Below, in pieces: positions 17,811 to 26,204 of a DNA stretch of 58,539 nt. Within the stretch, counting starts at the first letter, position 1. Each line of letters opens with the position of its first letter. Location: contig NZ_LDJH01000022.1 in NCBI RefSeq assembly GCF_001431525.1, forward strand, positions 1-58,539, given 5' to 3'. The DNA is from Stenotrophomonas koreensis. GTDB taxonomy: Bacteria; Pseudomonadota; Gammaproteobacteria; Xanthomonadales; Xanthomonadaceae. A model generated the notes under the pieces. The model did not search any database and was not told the origin of the DNA. It saw nothing but the letters and a program-made list of their open reading frames with translations. The position numbers were made by a program, and so were the translations under genes.

Positions 17811-19144
17811 CTCCTCGCCTCGGCGATGAAGCCCTCCACCGCCTCGGCACTGCGCTCCAGTGCCCCGGTCAGGTTCTCGTGCCCGGCCTCGGTGATCAGC
17901 AGGTTGTCCTCGGTGCGGATGCCGATGCCGCGCCAGCGCGCGTCCACGCCCTTGTCGTCGGGCCGGATGTACAGGCCCGGCTCGATCGTGAACACCATGC
18001 CCGGCTCGAGCAGACGGCTCTGCTCCTCGATCCGGTAACTGCCGACATCGTGCACATCCAGGCCCAGCCAATGGCCACTCTTGTGCGGATAGAAACGGCG
18101 GTAACTGCCGCTGGCCAGGACCTCGGCATGGGTGCCTTCCAGCAGCCCCAGCGACAGCAGGCCATCGACCAGCACCTCCACCGCGGCCGCATGCAGCGCA
18201 TCCCATGGCGTACCCGGCCGGGCCAGGGCAATGGCCGCGGCCTGCGCCCGTTCGACCAAGTCATACAGCTGACGCTGCTCGGGCGAGAAACGGCCATTGA
18301 CCGGGAAGGTGCGGGTGATGTCGGCGGCATAGCCACGGTATTCGGCACCGGCATCGATCAAGACCAGTTCGCCATCGGCGGCAACCGCATTGTTGGCCAC
18401 ATAGTGCAGCACACAGGCATTGCTGCCGGCGCCGACAATCGAGCCATACGCCGGCCAGCCGTCATTGGCGCGGAACACGCGCTCGATCTCCGCCTGCAGC
18501 ACATACTCGGCCATGCCCGGACGGACCATTGCCATCGCCGCACGATGGGCCTGCACACTGAGCCGGGCGGCGTGGCGCATCAGCGTAATTTCCGCATCGC
18601 TTTTGAACAGCCGCTGCTCATGCAGCAAGCTGCCCAGTTCGACCAGCTCATGCGGCGGTCGGGCCCCATGGCGTACCTGTGCCCGGACCTGGTTGATCCA
18701 GCCCATCAGCTGGCGGTCAAACTGCGCATCACAGCCAAACGGGTAGTACACCCGCGACCTCCCTTCCAGCAGGCCGGGCAGGATCTCGTCGATGTCCTCG
18801 ATCGGATAGGCATCGTCGGCGCCATACAGCGAGACCACCCCGGCAGTGCCGGCACGCGGGCCGTCCCACATCTCGCGCTCGGCATCGCGCTCACGGCAGA
18901 ACACGATCACCTCGCCATGCCGGCGCCCGGGCAGCATCACCAGCACCGCCTGCGGCTCGCCAAAACCCAGCAGGTAATGGAAGTTTGAATCCTGCCGGTA
19001 CGGGTAATGGGTGTCATGGCTGCGCACCCGCTCCGGCGCGGCCGGCAGCACGATGATGCCATCACTGCCCACCGCGTCCATCAGCTGGCGACGGCGACTC
19101 CGGTATTCACCGGCACTGATGCCGGTCAGTACACGCAGGGACAT
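17792..19144 (-). CDS. pepP: Xaa-Pro aminopeptidase (PepP)
   Basis: M24B metallopeptidase that removes the N-terminal residue of peptides with proline in second position. It has 450 residues with an N-terminal creatinase-type domain (AMP_N: PAAPERVRSHDTHYPYRQDSNFHYLLGF is characteristic, shown here in part as YPYRQDSNFHYL). Metal ligands in the C-terminal pita-bread domain: Asp in LIDAGAEY, Asp in AADITRTF, His in SGHWLGLDVHD, Glu in FTIEPGLY, Glu in GIRTEDN. It follows ygfB by 8 nt, the order known from E. coli. The C-terminal tail derives from a heptamer repeat and may vary among strains. Confidence 0.95.
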   Translation of the reverse strand: MSLRVLTGISAGEYRSRRRQLMDAVGSDGIIVLPAAPERVRSHDTHYPYRQDSNFHYLLGFGEPQAVLVMLPGRRHGEVIVFCRERDAEREMWDGPRAGTAGVVSLYGADDAYPIEDIDEILPGLLEGRSRVYYPFGCDAQFDRQLMGWINQVRAQVRHGARPPHELVELGSLLHEQRLFKSDAEITLMRHAARLSVQAHRAAMAMVRPGMAEYVLQAEIERVFRANDGWPAYGSIVGAGSNACVLHYVANNAVAADGELVLIDAGAEYRGYAADITRTFPVNGRFSPEQRQLYDLVERAQAAAIALARPGTPWDALHAAAVEVLVDGLLSLGLLEGTHAEVLASGSYRRFYPHKSGHWLGLDVHDVGSYRIEEQSRLLEPGMVFTIEPGLYIRPDDKGVDARWRGIGIRTEDNLLITEAGHENLTGALERSAEAVEGFIAEARREARNE

Positions 19145-19152
19145 CCGCCACC

Positions 19153-19698
19153 TCAGTTCAGGCTTTTGCGATGGCGCACGGCCATCACACAGTCACCGTG
19201 CAGCAGCAGCACCGCCACGCGCACGAACTCCTCGATCTCGGCCAGCGCATCCTCGTCTTCATCACCGGCCTCGAATTCCTCGCTGTTGGAGGCGGCCAGG
19301 CGCGCCATGTCCTCCAGCGCCTCCTGCCCTTCCTCGCTCAGGCTCGGCCGGGTGCCACTGGCCAGGCCAAAGCCACCAAGGAAACCGCGGCACCAGTCAA
19401 ACAACGCACCGGTGCGCTCCAGCACGCTGGCACTGGCCGGGCTGAGCAGCAGTTCAAAGGCAAAATCACGATCTTCCAGCTGCGCGGCCGTTACCGCGCG
19501 CAGGCGGTCCAGCGCACTGCCCGCTTCGGGCGCGCCCAGCGCGGGGTCGGCCAGTACCGCAGCCAGCCAGTCGTTGCGATCAACACCACCGGCGGCCAGC
19601 CAACCGCACAGCCCGCCATGCAGTTCGGCCGGGGTACTGGCCAGGTCCAGGGCCGCAGCCTGCTGGGAAACGGCGGTGAAATCGGGAAGTTCGTTCAT
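19153..19698 (-). CDS. ygfB: UPF0149 family protein YgfB
   Basis: Protein of the UPF0149/YecA-YgfB family, 181 residues, mostly helical and acidic. The conserved motifs are ELHGGLCGWLA near residue 25, the central LFDWCRGFLGGFGL, and a Glu/Asp-rich segment near 145 (EFEAGDEDEDALAEIEEFVRVA). In Pseudomonas aeruginosa a member represses a programmed-cell-death regulon affecting beta-lactam tolerance; that role is not shown here. It is directly upstream of pepP and divergent from the zapA operon. Confidence 0.9.
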   Translation of the reverse strand: MNELPDFTAVSQQAAALDLASTPAELHGGLCGWLAAGGVDRNDWLAAVLADPALGAPEAGSALDRLRAVTAAQLEDRDFAFELLLSPASASVLERTGALFDWCRGFLGGFGLASGTRPSLSEEGQEALEDMARLAASNSEEFEAGDEDEDALAEIEEFVRVAVLLLHGDCVMAVRHRKSLN

Positions 19699-19784
19699 TG
19701 CATTGCCTATGGGTAGGGATCAGGCGCCACAGCCTCCGGCTGCAGCCATGGCTGCCAGTGTACTGGGGCCAATGCCTGTGGTGC

Positions 19785-19814
19785 TTGACCGGCCGGCGCC
19801 TGCCTGCCTATCGT
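19785..19814 (+). promoter_or_regulatory. Promoter of the TIGR02449-zapA operon, placed for a leaderless mRNA
   Basis: TTGACC and TATCGT are separated by 18 nt, and the -10 box ends 6 nt before the ATG of the first gene. No Shine-Dalgarno site is seen. This is the same geometry as at spoT. Confidence 0.55.
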
Positions 19815-19820
19815 GCGCCC

Positions 19821-20042
19821 ATGCCTGCCTTTGATCCCGTTGCCGAACTGCAGTCCCTGGCCTTGCGGGTCCAGACCCTGGTTGAGCGCAACACCCGTCT
19901 GGGTGAGGAGAACCGCAGCCTGCGCATTGCCCAGGAACAACTGATGGTCGAACGCGCCCAGCTGCTGGCCAAGAACGAAATGGCCCGTTCGCGGGTGGAA
20001 GCCATGATCAGCCGGCTGCGTTCGCTGGAACAGAACACATGA
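19821..20042 (+). CDS. TIGR02449 family small coiled-coil protein
   Basis: Short protein of 73 residues that is almost entirely a predicted coiled coil: leucine heptads run through LQSLALRVQTLVERNTRL and the following segment with EENRSLRIAQEQL, ending in SRLRSLEQNT. It belongs to the small family found beside zapA in gammaproteobacteria and resembles ZapB in size and shape, which suggests a division role. This is inference. The ATG at MPAFDPVAEL is chosen because upstream in-frame codons are not coding-like. The stop overlaps the zapA start by ATGA. Confidence 0.85.
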   Translation: MPAFDPVAELQSLALRVQTLVERNTRLGEENRSLRIAQEQLMVERAQLLAKNEMARSRVEAMISRLRSLEQNT

Positions 20043-20341
20043 GCGCAAGCAGCACACCGGTCACCATCCGCATCCTGGACCGTGATTACACCGTTGGCGT
20101 CGATCCGGCCGAACGCGACGGCCTGGAAGCAGCCGCGCGCACCCTGGATGCGCGCATGCGCGAGATCCGCGGCGGCAACCGCACCGCCTCGGTGGACCGG
20201 GTGGCCGTGCTCACCGCCTTGAACCTGGCACACGAGCTGCTGCTGCTGCGCAAGCAGGTCAGCCAGCAGGAAAGTGACCTGCAACGGACCCTGGCCGAAT
20301 TGAACCGGCGCCTGGATCACGCACTGGACCAGGCACCATAG
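20039..20341 (+). CDS. zapA: Cell division protein ZapA
   Basis: Binds and bundles FtsZ filaments, stabilising the Z ring. It has 100 residues with the ZapA pattern: an N-terminal beta strand region VTIRILDRDYTVGVDPAER, then helix RTLDARMREIR, and a long C-terminal coiled coil (LLLLRKQVSQQESDLQRTL and onward). It overlaps the TIGR02449 gene by 4 nt and is followed by the 6S RNA gene and fau, a conserved gammaproteobacterial order. Confidence 0.95.
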   Translation: MSASSTPVTIRILDRDYTVGVDPAERDGLEAAARTLDARMREIRGGNRTASVDRVAVLTALNLAHELLLLRKQVSQQESDLQRTLAELNRRLDHALDQAP

Positions 20342-20432
20342 ACCACGCGTTTGCCTAACGCATGCACAACGCAGCCACCTGGTTGAACCTGCATTGGCCG
20401 ACCAACGGCTGCCCAGCGTGCACGGTGACCGG

Positions 20433-20438
20433 TATACT
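20433..20438 (+). promoter_or_regulatory. -10 box of the 6S RNA promoter
   Basis: TATACT lies 8 nt before the inferred 5' end of 6S RNA. The -35 region is poorly matched. Confidence 0.5.
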
Positions 20439-20446
20439 GCAGATGC

Positions 20447-20630
20447 GTTCTCTGCCGTGCCCGACAGCATGTGCAAACATATCGCCTTGTCCCTTAAGAA
20501 CGACACCGGGGACGCGCCGGCACCGGGTGTGCATGTCCGCCTCCGAGCGGAAAGCCCGATGGGGCCTCAGCGTCTCCACTTGAACCTCGGGTTCAGGGTC
20601 GTTTCGCATGCATCGACACAGCGGAGAACT
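20447..20630 (+). ncRNA. ssrS: 6S RNA
   Basis: Global regulator RNA that mimics an open promoter and sequesters sigma70-RNA polymerase in stationary phase. It was recognised by position (between zapA and fau, as in E. coli) and by sequence. The ends pair (GTTCTCTGCCGTG at the 5' side with CACAGCGGAGAAC at the 3' side), and the 3' half contains TTGAACCTCGGGTTCAGGG, very close to the E. coli counterpart. The length is about 184 nt. The middle can form the expected internal bubble and terminal hairpin, judged by eye. The ends are approximate to a few nucleotides. Confidence 0.9.
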
Positions 20631-20635
20631 TTTTC

Positions 20636-20665
20636 AACGGCACCTTCAAGGTGCCGTTTCTTTTT
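20636..20665 (+). terminator. Terminator after 6S RNA
   Basis: A 10-bp stem AACGGCACCT/AGGTGCCGTT with a short loop is followed by TTCTTTTTCC. It lies 6 nt after the 6S 3' end and about 100 nt before fau, so fau would be reached only by readthrough or from its own promoter. Confidence 0.8.
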
Positions 20666-20762
20666 CCGCTGCCAGCGCAGCGCGTTCACCCAGCGCCCGC
20701 GCCGCGCTGGCGATAACGCCCGGGCACAGCGACAATCATCGCCCCCATCCGATGGCCAGGCC

Positions 20763-21347
20763 ATGTCCGAGGACCGTAAAACCCTGCGTGCGCAGCTGCG
20801 CCAGGCGCGCCGTGCACTGGATGCACCGACCCGGCTGGCCGCCGCCGAAACCCTGGCCGGGCAACTGCTGCAGCTGCCGTTTGCACCCGCCCGGGGGCTG
20901 GTGGCCGGCTACTGGGCCGGCGATGGCGAAATCGCCCTGCACCGCTGGCAGACCCAGCTGCCGCCCGGGGTGACCTACTGCCTGCCGTTGCTGGCCGGCG
21001 ACAGCCTGCGCTTTGCGCCCTGGCGCCCCGGGCAGGCACTGACCCACAACCGCTACGGCATTCCCGAACCGGACATTGCACTGGCTGATGCGCTGCCGGC
21101 ACAGGCAATGGCACTGGTGGTGACCCCGCTGGTGGGCTTTGACCGCCACTGCCAGCGGCTGGGAATGGGGGGCGGCTGGTATGATCGCAGCTTCGCTTTC
21201 CGCCTCCAGCACGCTGCGCCGCCGTGGCTGGTCGGTGCCGCCTTTGATTGCCAGCAGGTTGCCGCCCTGGCTGCTGCCGACTGGGATGTGCGGCTGGATG
21301 CGGTCTGCACTCCCTCCACTACCCATCTGGCAACACGCACCCCATGA
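20763..21347 (+). CDS. fau: 5-formyltetrahydrofolate cyclo-ligase
   Basis: Converts 5-formyl-THF to 5,10-methenyl-THF with ATP, recovering the storage form of folate. It has 194 residues, the normal size. The C-terminal signature GMGGGWYDR, preceded by VTPLVGFD, is the phosphate-binding motif of the family. It lies downstream of 6S RNA as in E. coli (ygfA). The ATG at MSEDRKTLR was chosen since upstream in-frame sequence is the 6S gene. The stop overlaps the next gene's ATG. Confidence 0.93.
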   Translation: MSEDRKTLRAQLRQARRALDAPTRLAAAETLAGQLLQLPFAPARGLVAGYWAGDGEIALHRWQTQLPPGVTYCLPLLAGDSLRFAPWRPGQALTHNRYGIPEPDIALADALPAQAMALVVTPLVGFDRHCQRLGMGGGWYDRSFAFRLQHAAPPWLVGAAFDCQQVAALAAADWDVRLDAVCTPSTTHLATRTP

Positions 21348-21817
21348 GTTCCCGCACCCGCTACTGGCTGATGAAGTCCGAACCGGACGTGTTTTCCATC
21401 GACGACCTGCAGCGCGTCGGCACCGAGCCGTGGAACGGCGTACGCAATTACCAGGCACGCAACTTCATGCGCGATGGCATGCGCGTCGGTGACGGCATCC
21501 TGTTCTATCACTCCAATGCCAAGGTGCCCGGCATCGTCGGCATTGCCCGGGTGGCCAGTGAGGCTTATCCGGATGAGACCCAGTTCGATCCGGACTCGGA
21601 ATACTTCGACCCCAAGGCCAGCCGCGAGAACCCGCGCTGGATGCTGGTGGACGTGGCCTTCGAGCGCAAGCTGGGTGATGTGATCGCGCTGGAGCAGATC
21701 AAGCAGCATGCCGATGCGTTGGGCGAGGGCTTCCCGCTGACCTCCCGCGGCAACCGGCTGTCGGTGTTCCCGGTCACCGCCGCGCAGTGGGACTATCTGC
21801 TCGCACTGGAAAAATGA
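21344..21817 (+). CDS. EVE domain-containing protein
   Basis: Small (157 residues) EVE-domain protein related to eukaryotic THYN1 and structurally to PUA and YTH folds. EVE domains bind modified bases in DNA or RNA. Features are the N-terminal [16 protein letters not shown], the [14 protein letters not shown] segment and [17 protein letters not shown], all typical. It overlaps fau by 4 nt. Its target is unknown. Proximity to fau is frequent in gammaproteobacteria but its meaning is unclear. Confidence 0.92.
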   Translation: MSSRTRYWLMKSEPDVFSIDDLQRVGTEPWNGVRNYQARNFMRDGMRVGDGILFYHSNAKVPGIVGIARVASEAYPDETQFDPDSEYFDPKASRENPRWMLVDVAFERKLGDVIALEQIKQHADALGEGFPLTSRGNRLSVFPVTAAQWDYLLALEK

Positions 21818-21885
21818 TTCCCGCCGCCCGGCCGGCAAGCACCGCCGGGCCTTACTGCTTTCCAACCTTATTACGGGGTGATGCA

Positions 21886-22533
21886 ATGTCCGAAGCCAAA
21901 CGTCTGGCCGCCGAGAAGGCGCTGGAATACGTCCAACGCGACATGATCGTCGGGGTCGGCACCGGTTCAACCGTGGCGTATTTCATCGATGGCCTGGCCA
22001 AGCTGCCGTTCCCGATCAAGGCTGCGGTGTCCAGTTCCGAGCAGAGCACCGCTCAGCTGAAAAAGCACGGCATCGAAGTGATCGAGCTCAACCATGCCGG
22101 CACCCTGGAGCTGTATGTCGACGGCGCCGACGAGTGCGACGGCAACAAGAATCTGATCAAGGGCGGTGGCGCGGCGCTGACCCGCGAAAAGATCATCGCC
22201 GAGGCCTCCCGGCAGTTCGTCTGCATCATCGACCCGTCCAAGCAGGTGCCGGTACTGGGCACGTTCCCGTTGCCGGTGGAGGTGATCCCGATGGCACGCT
22301 CGCTGGTGGCCCGGCAGATCCTGGAGCGCACCGGCGGCCAGCCGGTCTGGCGGATGGGCACCACCACCGACAACGGCAACCAGATCCTGGATGTGCACAA
22401 CCTGGTCATCACCGACCCGGTGGCACTGGAGCGCGAGCTCAACCAGATCCCCGGCGTGGTCTGCGTGGGCCTGTTCGCGCGGCGCAAGGCCGATGTGGTG
22501 ATCGTCGGCGGCACCCCGCCGCAGGTGCTGTAA
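21886..22533 (+). CDS. rpiA: Ribose-5-phosphate isomerase A
   Basis: Interconverts ribose 5-phosphate and ribulose 5-phosphate in the pentose phosphate pathway. It has 215 residues. Active-site motifs are [29 protein letters not shown] and [11 protein letters not shown], the last with the catalytic Glu-Lys region. The start at MSEAKRL has GGGGTG upstream. It is preceded by a 68-nt gap and followed by a 9-bp hairpin that lacks a T run. Confidence 0.96.
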   Translation: MSEAKRLAAEKALEYVQRDMIVGVGTGSTVAYFIDGLAKLPFPIKAAVSSSEQSTAQLKKHGIEVIELNHAGTLELYVDGADECDGNKNLIKGGGAALTREKIIAEASRQFVCIIDPSKQVPVLGTFPLPVEVIPMARSLVARQILERTGGQPVWRMGTTTDNGNQILDVHNLVITDPVALERELNQIPGVVCVGLFARRKADVVIVGGTPPQVL

Positions 22534-22547
22534 GCGCCAGCCCGGCG

Positions 22548-22572
22548 GCCCGTCTCCGTTGCTGAGACGGGC
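22548..22572 (+). terminator. Terminator-like hairpin after rpiA
   Basis: A perfect 9-bp stem GCCCGTCTC/GAGACGGGC has a seven-base loop, 15 nt past the rpiA stop. There is no T tract, so it may be an RNA-stabilising hairpin or a weak or Rho-assisted terminator. Confidence 0.5.
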
Positions 22573-22620
22573 TGCGCGCACAGTCAGCCGCGCCCTCCCG
22601 CTGCGCTGACTGTGGCTGCC

Positions 22621-23946
22621 ATGACCCTGCGTTACCTGTTCGTCGACTTCAATTCCTACTTCGCCTCGGTCGAGCAGCTCGATGAACCGGCCCTGCGCGG
22701 GCGCCCGGTCGCGGTGATCCCGGTGGCCAGTGAAGGCACCTGCTGCATTGCTGCCAGCTACCAGGCCAAGGCTTTCGGGGTAAAGACCGGCACCGGGGTG
22801 CGGGAGGCGCGCCAGCGCTGTCCCGATATCGTGTTCAGGCTGGCCCGTCCCGAGCGCTACATCGCCCTGCACCATGAGCTGATGGCGCTGATCGGCCAGT
22901 GCATTCCGCATGAAACGCCGGCTTCCATTGACGAGGTGGCCTGCCCGCTGCTGCTCAATGAACGCTCCGAAGCCGCCGCGCGCCGGATTGCCGGGCAGAT
23001 CAAGGACGCCCTGCGCCAGCGCTATGGCAGCGCGCTGACCTGCTCGATCGGCATCGCGCCCAACCGCTTCCTGGCCAAGACCGCCGCCGACATGCACAAG
23101 CCCGACGGCCTGACCGTGCTGCAGCAGCACGACCTGCCGCAGGCGCTGCATCCACTGTCATTGAACGAGCTGTGTGGCATCGGCCCGTCGATGCACCGGC
23201 GCCTGCTTGCCGCCGGGATCGACACCACCGCACAGCTGTGCGCGGCCAGCCCGCGCCAGCTCAAGGCGATCTGGGGCGGCATCGGCGGCGAGCGCTTCTG
23301 GGCCGACCTGCACGGGGTGGACAGCCCGCTCAGGCACAGCACCACCCGCTCGATCGGGCATTCGCATGTGCTTGGCCCTGAGCTGCGCTGCCTGGCCGGC
23401 GCACGCGCAGTGGCCGGCAAATTGTTGGCCAAGGCAGCGATGCGCCTGCGCCGTGGTGGCTGGAAGGCCACCCAGCTGCAGCTGACGGTGCGCCTGCTCG
23501 GCCGCGAGCAGGGCCTGCAGGCGCAATGCCGGTTTGCCGCCATCGATGACAGCCAGCAGCTGCTGCACCTGCTCTGGCAATTGCTCGCGCCCTTGCCCGA
23601 CAGGCTCGGCAAGGCCGATTGCCCGGTGGCGATCGCGGTGGTCCTCAGTGGCCTGGAGGCTGCCGGCATGCACGCTGATGAGCTGTTCGACGACCCGCAG
23701 CAACGGCGGCGGCGCTCCCTCAACCAGGTGCTGGATGCGGTCAACCAGCGCTACGGCAACAACACGCTGTATTTCGGCGCCTTGCAGGCGGCCATCGCCA
23801 CCGGTGCCGCGCCGCTGCGGATCCCCTTCCAGGTGATCCCCGATGTCAGCACCCAGGGAGAGGCCCGGCCGCTCCCGCGGCGGCGGGCGGATGGCCGCTG
23901 CAGCACCCCTGCCCGGGCCGGGTCCCTGCGCCGCCTTGACGGATAA
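22621..23946 (+). CDS. Y-family DNA polymerase (UmuC/DinB type)
   Basis: Translesion polymerase of the Y family, 441 residues. The palm carries the catalytic acids in VDFNSYFASVEQ and in PASIDEVACP (the SIDE motif). The segment LTCSIGIAPNRFLAKTAADMHKPDGL is characteristic (here split: CSIGIAPNRFLAKTAAD). Helix-hairpin-helix and little-finger regions follow. It is distinct from classical DinB, and no umuD-like partner is nearby. The Arg-rich last 30 residues look poorly conserved. An in-frame GTG lies three codons earlier; neither start has a clear Shine-Dalgarno site. No LexA box was recognised upstream. Confidence 0.88.
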   Translation: MTLRYLFVDFNSYFASVEQLDEPALRGRPVAVIPVASEGTCCIAASYQAKAFGVKTGTGVREARQRCPDIVFRLARPERYIALHHELMALIGQCIPHETPASIDEVACPLLLNERSEAAARRIAGQIKDALRQRYGSALTCSIGIAPNRFLAKTAADMHKPDGLTVLQQHDLPQALHPLSLNELCGIGPSMHRRLLAAGIDTTAQLCAASPRQLKAIWGGIGGERFWADLHGVDSPLRHSTTRSIGHSHVLGPELRCLAGARAVAGKLLAKAAMRLRRGGWKATQLQLTVRLLGREQGLQAQCRFAAIDDSQQLLHLLWQLLAPLPDRLGKADCPVAIAVVLSGLEAAGMHADELFDDPQQRRRRSLNQVLDAVNQRYGNNTLYFGALQAAIATGAAPLRIPFQVIPDVSTQGEARPLPRRRADGRCSTPARAGSLRRLDG

Positions 23947-23994
23947 GCGACGCTTGCCCGATGGTGTCCCCCATCCGTTTGACGAGCCGACCCG

Positions 23995-24456
23995 ATGAAA
24001 GCTGCCCTGCTCTCCAGCCTGCTGCTGGCCCTGCTCTCCACCGTGCTGCCGGCCTGTGCCAGCAATACATCGTTGCCATGGGTCGAACTGGCCGGACAGC
24101 GCTATGAGGTCGAGCTGGCCACCGATGACCACAGCCGCGCGCAGGGCCTGATGTACCGCACCCAGCTGCCCGCCGGACGCGGCATGCTGTTCATCCATGA
24201 GCGCCAGGACTGGCAGGCGTACTGGATGAAAAATACCAAGATCGCGCTGGACATCCTGTATTTCGACAACGACCTGCGCCTGGTCAGCCAGCAGCGCAAT
24301 GTGCCGCCCTGCCCACCGGCCAGCCAGTGCCCGGCCTATCCCAGCGAAGGCCCGGCGCGTTATGTGCTTGAACTCAATGCCGGCCATGCCCAGCGTCTAC
24401 ACCTGCAAAACGGTAGCCGGCTGATACTGGGGCCCGGCATTCCCACTGCGGATTAA
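23995..24456 (+). CDS. DUF192 family exported protein
   Basis: Secreted or membrane-anchored protein of 153 residues with one DUF192 domain. The N-terminus is a signal peptide (KAALLSSLLLALLSTVLPAC). The Cys at its end could be lipidated, although Pro at -2 is unusual for a lipobox, so type I cleavage is also possible. The domain shows AQGLMYRTQLPAGRGMLF and AYWMKNTKIALDILY, the two family signatures. Function is unknown. It ends 7 nt before the SirB1-like gene, probably in one unit with it. Confidence 0.85.
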   Translation: MKAALLSSLLLALLSTVLPACASNTSLPWVELAGQRYEVELATDDHSRAQGLMYRTQLPAGRGMLFIHERQDWQAYWMKNTKIALDILYFDNDLRLVSQQRNVPPCPPASQCPAYPSEGPARYVLELNAGHAQRLHLQNGSRLILGPGIPTAD

Positions 24457-24463
24457 CAGCGTA

Positions 24464-25303
24464 ATGAGCCTGTCACTGCCTGACTGGAGCACATTGGCCG
24501 ATACCGATGATGCGCAATGGCCGCTGCTGGCCGCCGTGCTGCGGGTCGCTGCCGATGAATATCCCGGGCTGGATGTGCAGGCCTGCGCGGCGCAGCTGCA
24601 GGCCCATGCCGATGCCCTGGCCACCGAAGTGGCCAGCATCGGCTCATTGCCATTGAAGATGGCGGCAATCAACCGCTACCTGTTCCAGGAACAGGGCTAT
24701 GGCCCGGCCGATGATTACTACGCCGCCGACAACAACCACCTGCAACAGGTACTGGCCAGGCGTCGTGGCAACCCGATCGCGCTGGCGATCGTGCAGATGG
24801 AAGTGGCCAACCGGCTGGGGCTGGCGGTACATGGCATCGCCTTCCCCGGCCATTTCCTCACCGCACTGGACCTGGGCGATAACGCGCTGCTGGCGATGGA
24901 CCCCTACCACGGCGGGCATCCCCTGGGGCTGGAGCAGATTGAAAAGCTCGCCGCCCAGCACCTGGGCGGCCAGGCACTGGAAGCAGAACTGCTGGTGCGC
25001 CTGCTGATGCCCTCGCCGGTACGCGGGATCGTGCTGCGCCTGCTGCGCAACCTGCAGCGCAGCTGGGACCTGCAGGGGCAATGGGACAAGGTGGCACGCT
25101 GCGCCGACCGCCAGCTGCTGCTGGCGCCGGACAACACCGCGGCGCTGCGCGATCGCGGCCTGGCCTATATGCAGCTGGGGCACCTGGCCGCCGCCCGGCA
25201 TGACCTGGACACCTACCTGCAGCGGGAACCGCAGGCACCGGACAGCGAAAAAATCAGCCAACTGCTGCGCAATGCGCCGGTTTTCAGCGGACGCATGCAT
25301 TAG
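24464..25303 (+). CDS. SirB1 family protein (transglutaminase-like plus TPR)
   Basis: Protein of 279 residues with an N-terminal transglutaminase-like core 2 domain. The signature RRGNPIALAIVQMEVANRLG is shortened here to NPIALAIVQMEVANRL, followed by GIAFPGHFLTAL with a conserved His. A TPR-like C-terminus follows (LLLAPDNTAALRDRGLAYMQLG). Homologues (SirB1/YchA) occur widely and their biochemical role is not established. It converges with the rubredoxin gene with only 9 nt between stops and no obvious terminator. Confidence 0.87.
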   Translation: MSLSLPDWSTLADTDDAQWPLLAAVLRVAADEYPGLDVQACAAQLQAHADALATEVASIGSLPLKMAAINRYLFQEQGYGPADDYYAADNNHLQQVLARRRGNPIALAIVQMEVANRLGLAVHGIAFPGHFLTALDLGDNALLAMDPYHGGHPLGLEQIEKLAAQHLGGQALEAELLVRLLMPSPVRGIVLRLLRNLQRSWDLQGQWDKVARCADRQLLLAPDNTAALRDRGLAYMQLGHLAAARHDLDTYLQREPQAPDSEKISQLLRNAPVFSGRMH

Positions 25304-25312
25304 CACGCAGTC

Positions 25313-25504
25313 TCAGTCGAGCACGAACATCTCAAAATCCTGCTTGCCCATGCCGCAGTCCGGGCAGCACCAGTCCGCCGGCACATCGGCCCAGCGCGTG
25401 CCCGGCGCGATGCCCTCTTCGGGCAGGCCATCGGCCTCGTTGTAGATGAAGCCACAGACCAGACACATCCAGCGCTGCAACGGCGCCAGGTTCAATGCAG
25501 ACAT
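25313..25504 (-). CDS. Rubredoxin
   Basis: Small electron carrier (63 residues) with a single Fe(S-Cys)4 centre. Both ligand pairs are visible: CLVCGFIYN and CCPDCGMGK, with the aromatic and glycine pattern of rubredoxins (EGIAPGTRWADVPADW). The start at MSALNLAP is preferred over an ATG 18 codons up, which would give a non-conserved extension. It is divergent from thiE across 64 nt, an arrangement common in Xanthomonadaceae and pseudomonads. The electron partner is not known. Confidence 0.95.
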   Translation of the reverse strand: MSALNLAPLQRWMCLVCGFIYNEADGLPEEGIAPGTRWADVPADWCCPDCGMGKQDFEMFVLD

Positions 25505-25568
25505 CAGATAACCACCGTTGGCGGGCAATGGGCGATCATTATTGCCTTCCCGCCGCACAGCTCAAGCA

Positions 25569-26204
25569 ATGACCCCTACTTCCGTGATGTCCGGCGTGTA
25601 CCTGATCACCCCGGACCAGAACGACAGCCAGGCCCTGCTGGCCGCCACCGAGCCACTGCTGGCCGCCGGGGTCGCGCTGCTGCAGTACCGCAACAAGCGC
25701 GCCGATGCCGCCCTGCGCCTGGCCCAGGCCACCGCACTGCAGGCACTGTGCACCCGCCATCAGGTGCCGCTGCTGATCAATGACGAGCTGGAACTGGCCG
25801 TGGCCGTCGGCGCGGCCGGCGTGCACCTGGGCGAGGATGACGGCGACATCGCCGCCGCCCGTGCGGCCCTGGGCCCGGAAGCGATCATCGGTGCCTCCTG
25901 CTACAACGAGCCGGCGCTGGCCGAGCGTGCGGTTGCGGCTGGCGCCAGTTATATCGCCTGGGGCGCGTTCTACCCGTCCACCACCAAACCACTGGCCCGC
26001 CGCGCCGACCCACAGCTGCTGCGCGACGGCCACCGCTTCGGCGTGCCGCAGGTGGCCATCGGCGGCCTGACCCCGGACAATGCCGGGGCCTTGGTCGCTG
26101 CCGGTGCCGACCTGCTGGCGGTGATCAGCGGCATCTACGCCGCACCTGACCCGGTTGCCGCCCTGCGCGCCTATCAAGCCTGCTTCAAGGAAGCCCAACG
26201 ATGA
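25569..26204 (+). CDS. thiE: Thiamine-phosphate synthase
   Basis: Joins the pyrimidine (HMP-PP) and thiazole (THZ-P) halves to thiamine monophosphate. It has 211 residues in the TIM-barrel fold. Motifs are [10 protein letters not shown] (substrate phosphate), [21 protein letters not shown] with the Mg-binding acid, and [10 protein letters not shown]. No TPP riboswitch is seen upstream. The stop overlaps the hemL start by ATGA, giving a thiE-hemL unit. Confidence 0.95.
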   Translation: MTPTSVMSGVYLITPDQNDSQALLAATEPLLAAGVALLQYRNKRADAALRLAQATALQALCTRHQVPLLINDELELAVAVGAAGVHLGEDDGDIAAARAALGPEAIIGASCYNEPALAERAVAAGASYIAWGAFYPSTTKPLARRADPQLLRDGHRFGVPQVAIGGLTPDNAGALVAAGADLLAVISGIYAAPDPVAALRAYQACFKEAQR